From Monosporascus cannonballus (taxonomy: Eukaryota; Ascomycota; Sordariomycetes; Xylariales), in assembly GCA_004154925.1 (NCBI GenBank), contig QJNS01000216.1:1-64000 (forward strand): a DNA stretch of 64,000 nt, in the 5' to 3' direction. This document shows, piece by piece, positions 59,501-64,000 of the stretch (position 1 is the stretch's first letter; each line of letters starts with the position of its first letter). Below the pieces are notes generated by a model, which had not been told where the DNA came from, made no database searches, and saw nothing but the letters and a program-made list of their open reading frames with translations. A program made the position numbers and the translations under genes.

Positions 59501-62500
59501 GCTTATTAATTTTAATAATATTGTACTTATTATTAATAACGTAAATAAATTTAATTAACTAAATAAAACAAAAAAATTAATTTATAAATAACTTTAACGT
59601 AATTGCCCGAAAACTTTTTAATATCGAATTCGTGAAAAATAATTTAATTCAAAATAATCGTAATATTTTGTACATAAAAAATTATGATCTTATAATGTAA
59701 ATTATCGATAACTTAATTAATAATTTTAATTAAGGTATTTTGTTATCGTTATTATTATTATTAAATAAACAAAATAAGGATTTATTAAACTAAAATAAAT
59801 TGTTAATATAATTTTTTACCTTTTATTATTTTGTAATATATCTTCATACTAAAAATATAATATTTATATTATAATTTAAATATTAATATAATTTTATTAT
59901 TTATATAATCTTAATTAATTAATTTCGGAATCGTTTTATATATTATTATAATTATTTAATTATTATATTAATATAATTTCTTCGTTACTAGTAATAAAAG
60001 TTTAAATAAAAAAATAATATTTTACGATATAATACGCAATATAATTATTAACGAAATAAATATAAATAATTAAGTTTATAATTTGCGAAATTTTAATTAA
60101 TTATATTTTGTTTAATCGGTTTATTTTTTATAAAAGTATTTAAAAATATTCTATTATTTATAATTAAATATAATGCATAATTTCGAGTTAATTTATATAT
60201 CCCATTTGTACTTAATTTACTAATTAATATTTTTAAATATTTTCTAAAAAATCTTCCGTTTTCTCTTTTTTTTTTGTGCGTTATTATAATTTATGTATTA
60301 ATAATTTATTTTATTTTTTCGAGTTCTAAAATCTTATTTATTTTAAACGCAATATTTATATTTAAATTCTCTTTAAAAAATTTTATTCGCATTATATAAT
60401 AATGCCGAATATTTAAGGATTACGTATAAATATTTTTTATTACGTTTTTATATATATATTATATATTTGTTATCTGTATAATTTGATAAATTATAATATG
60501 TATAAAATGGCTATATAACATATATTTTTTAACTAAACGGCCTGGTTTAAAAAATTATAAACTTTCTTTCACATTATTTATATAATATTTGGTTTATATA
60601 ACCTTTTCGTTAAATTATAAAAACCGTAATTAATCGAAGGTCCGTAATTAATTTAATAATTTAATAATTTATAAGGTCTGTATAATCCGTTATAGCGTAA
60701 ATTTTGTTCTGCCGGTTATTATTATAGAAAATATCTTGAATTATATTATTGGTATTTAATACTTATATAAATACCGTATTTTTCCGTAATAAAAAATCTT
60801 ATTTATAATATAAATCTTTCGTAATATTATTTTATTTATAAATTTTTAAAAATTATAAACTTTTCCTAATTAATATATATTTATATTAACATTAAAATAT
60901 AAGGTTTTATTTTTTTAAATTTTCTGCTATATTAGTATAATTTTATAATATATATTTAATATTTAAAATTAGTTATATATAATATGTATTTTTCGTAAGG
61001 AATATTTTATATTTTAAAATAATTAAATATTATTTGGTTAATATGAAAATGTTTTAATCGAGATTACGTTATTGGTTTTATTTTATTGTAAATTATTTTG
61101 ACATTAATTCCGGTTATTTTTTAATTAGGGATCTTATTATTTATTTTTAAGGCTGTTTTTCAGAAATAAATTATTTTTATTTTAATATTTGTTTCGGCTA
61201 TTTTTTGGTCCGAAATTTTATTACCCGTTTTTAAAGTTATTTTTAAAGGTAGGTTAATTTTCCAAAATAAATTATTTTTTAAGGATATTATTAGCAAATC
61301 TAATTTTTTTAATTGATCAAATAAGGTTTTTTGGATTTATTTGGAATATATTATTAGGAATTATAACAGAAATTGCTTTTATTATGTTAATAAATAATTT
61401 AATTATTTTTTGTAATATCGTAAAATATATAAAAATATATATTATAATATGGATTTCGAGTATTAAATAATGAGAAAATTGGTAAATAATTATTATATTA
61501 TAAATAATATAATTTTATATATTAAAATATAATAAATATTTAAAATTATAAAAGATTATAATTAATTAAATAATATTAATTATATATTAAGTAATTATAA
61601 TAATTATATTTAATATGTATTTAATCGAAATAATTTCATATATTATATTACGAAATTTATAATAAAATATAGATTTGATATAATTTATATATAATTATTA
61701 AGTATTTTTTATATATTATTATTTCGTTATAAAAAATATTATTAATTTTTTAGTTTATATTTAAAAATTTATATATATTTTAATTTTAATTATATATATT
61801 ATTTTGAAATATCTTTATAATTCATTAATTATTCGTACGGTTTATTTATATAATATAAATCCTTATATATTTTTCTTATATTAATAATATATTTGATAAT
61901 TATTTAATATGTAAATTTTATTTTATTCATTATATTTTATATTTTGTATTTATATTTTAAATTTTAATTAAATTAAATTTATATCGGTAAACTTATAATA
62001 TGATTAAATTTCTTAATTATAATTATTTATATATATATATTTAATATTATACAATTATTATAATAATATTATTACCGTTTAATAAAATAAAATACGGTAA
62101 TTATACTCGGAAAATATATAATAATTTAGCAAAAATTTAAAACGTATATAAAGATCGTAACGGCGTTAAGTTAACTTTCGATATAAATTATATTAATTAT
62201 GTCGTTTTTTTTCGTATTTTAATTTTTATTATATATATTAATTTTTTAAATTTTGCCTTAATTTATATAATAATTTTTTTAAAGGTTAAACAATTATTCG
62301 ATAAAATTTTAATATTATATGGTTTTTATAAGATACATTTTATTATTATATATTAAAAAACGTAAATTATTTATTATTATTATATATATATTAATATATG
62401 TTTTATTTATAATAATTTCGAAATAATATTTAAATAAATACTCCGGAATTTCGATTATATATATATAACTTTTAAAAAGTTAATAAAATATATTTATATA

Positions 62501-64000
62501 TTTTAACGATTTTCAAATTTCGTTTTTATTAAATTTCGAAAAAGTTATTAAATGGTATATAATATTATTCGTTTTTTTATACCAGAATATATTTATAAAA
62601 TTATCGATACGAATAATGCGGATTATTAAATCATAAATTTTTAAAACCGCGAAATAAACGCTTTTTATAATATAAATTTAACCGGCGTATATTTTTAAAA
62701 AATTATATAATTTAGACCGTTAATCGTTTTCGAGAATTTATAATTTATAATAATTTGCATAATATAGATAATATTAAGAATACAGTAATTTTATAGTTCC
62801 GATTAAGCAAAATATAAAACCGTAATATATTTTATAATATATATTATGTGAATATTTTTTATAATATTAAATAAAAGAAAAATCCGTAATTTTACGTAAT
62901 TAGCTTTTAAATAAATAATTTTATATAAAAATTAAATTTTTAAATATTATAATATATTCGGTATCAATATTAAGAATTTTAGCAGTTATCTGGAAAATCT
63001 AATTATTATTATATTTATATAAGATTTTAATATAAAGGAATTTTTAAAACCAGCTAAAAAAGAAATAAAGAAATTTTTAAAACCAACCGGGGACTTAATT
63101 GCGCCGATAAAGGGAAAATGCAGTAAAAAAAAAAGCTAGATCCGGCCGTGGACTTTTATTAAGGGAATTAAAAAGTTTTATTTCGAAAAAAAAATTACCA
63201 AAATCTTTAATAAAATAACGATAAGGTATATGGACGGTTTCGAAAAATATTAATTAGGACTGTATACTGATAAATATTAATTTTAATTATTAAAAAATAA
63301 GGTTATAAAGCGTAATTAATAAAAATTTATTATAAATCCGAAATTTTAAAGGTTTCGAATTAATATTTAAAAAAAACGGACGTCGGAATAACTATATTAA
63401 TAACGAAAAAAATAAGAAAATAAAATTTAAAAACTTTTAAGTCGGTATTATAAATTAAGGATTATAAATTAAAAAAAACAATTTATTAATAATTATAATA
63501 AATTATAATTTAAATTACGTAATACAAAATTCCGTTAATTTTTCTTATTAAAAAGATTTATTATATATTTATTACAGCATATAATTAATCCGGATTAAAA
63601 CGAATTAATATTTTATATAAAACTTAATAACTTAAAAATTAATAAAAATAACGAATTTAATAAATACATAATATATTAATAATTTTAAATAATATTATAT
63701 CAATATTTATAATTAACGCGTTTTATAATTATAACGTTATACCGAAATCGAACGCATTTTTTGTTATCGGTTTTAATTAAGACCGGCAAAATTTCGTTTT
63801 TTATTTTTTAACTTAATATTACGATTATGTTTTAATTTGTTATTAATATTATTATCCGATAAATATTATTTATTTTTAACGTACGGTTTTTTAATTTTGA
63901 TAAAGATTATTATTTTGATTTTTTTTCCCGATATATTATTTATAATATTAGGTTATAGATTATTACGTTTTGGCGATGCCGGCAATTCCGATAACGATAT
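56501..64000. other. Extremely AT-rich degraded DNA, unassigned
   Basis: TA-dominated sequence with almost no frame over 60 codons; one minus-strand frame at 57398-57661 is Ile/Tyr/Lys-rich and not recognisable. I looked for LTR pairs, reverse transcriptase, transposase, rRNA and tRNA signals and found none convincing. It is best read as old RIP-mutated repeats; the window ends within it. Confidence 0.5.

Noticed and set aside
29436..64000. Mitochondrial DNA or plasmid inserted in the nucleus
   Set aside because: AT-richness is comparable, but the readable genes are LTR-retroelement pol, chromodomain and Tc1 transposase with RIP-type stops, not mitochondrial genes.

Overview
The window comes from a filamentous ascomycete (Pezizomycotina, probably Sordariomycetes). 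The evidence is short fungal introns with GT...CTAAC...AG signals, a Neurospora-like fused ergothioneine synthase, TACCTAGGTA-type intergenic motifs, and a long block that looks mutated by repeat-induced point mutation (RIP). It splits into a GC-balanced genic half (about 1-29.4 kb) and an extremely AT-rich half (about 29.4-64 kb) made of degraded transposons.

Genic half, left to right. Positions 113-1470 hold degenerate GC-rich gene remnants with shifting frames, the first resembling the fungal F-box/DUF7730-type family. Next come ARPC2, the 34-kDa Arp2/3 subunit (minus, six exons, 319 aa), and, divergent from it, UTP12/DIP2 (plus, two exons, 969 aa), a U3 snoRNP WD40 protein. An APH/ACAD10-11-type kinase-fold protein follows (plus, two exons, 407 aa), then a RING-finger protein (minus, three exons, 686 aa). 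After 8.2 kb with no gene I can support comes EGT1, ergothioneine synthase (minus, 13 exons, 870 aa, intact, with two micro-exons). At the edge of the AT-rich block sit two paralogous small secreted cysteine-containing proteins (26990-27286 minus; 28576-28887 plus) and a broken C2H2-like gene tail (about 28884-29297 minus).

AT-rich half. The following are recognisable. (1) An 8.2-kb Ty3/gypsy-type LTR retroelement at 30302-38509, minus-oriented, with matching 5-bp TSDs (TGTTA). (2) A Tc1/mariner-like DNA transposon nested in it, with near-perfect 19-bp inverted repeats. (3) A truncated third copy of the same retroelement family at 38704-40590. (4) A plus-oriented chromodomain Ty3/gypsy element at about 40.6-46.4 kb. 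(5) A plus-strand aspartic-protease-like fragment at about 46.4-47.8 kb. (6) A second, 6.9-kb, minus-oriented member of the first family at 47778-54700 with its own LTRs and a TSD differing by one G/A. From 54.7 to 64 kb there is only heavily degraded AT-rich DNA that I cannot assign.

The housekeeping genes (actin nucleation, ribosome biogenesis, antioxidant synthesis) are unrelated neighbours rather than a cluster. The most interesting unit is the divergent pair of candidate effector-like secreted proteins against the RIP boundary. They share sequence, size and a 5'-leader intron but differ in cysteine number, and a broken gene lies next to them. Exon boundaries were derived by hand from reading frame, splice signals and family conservation.
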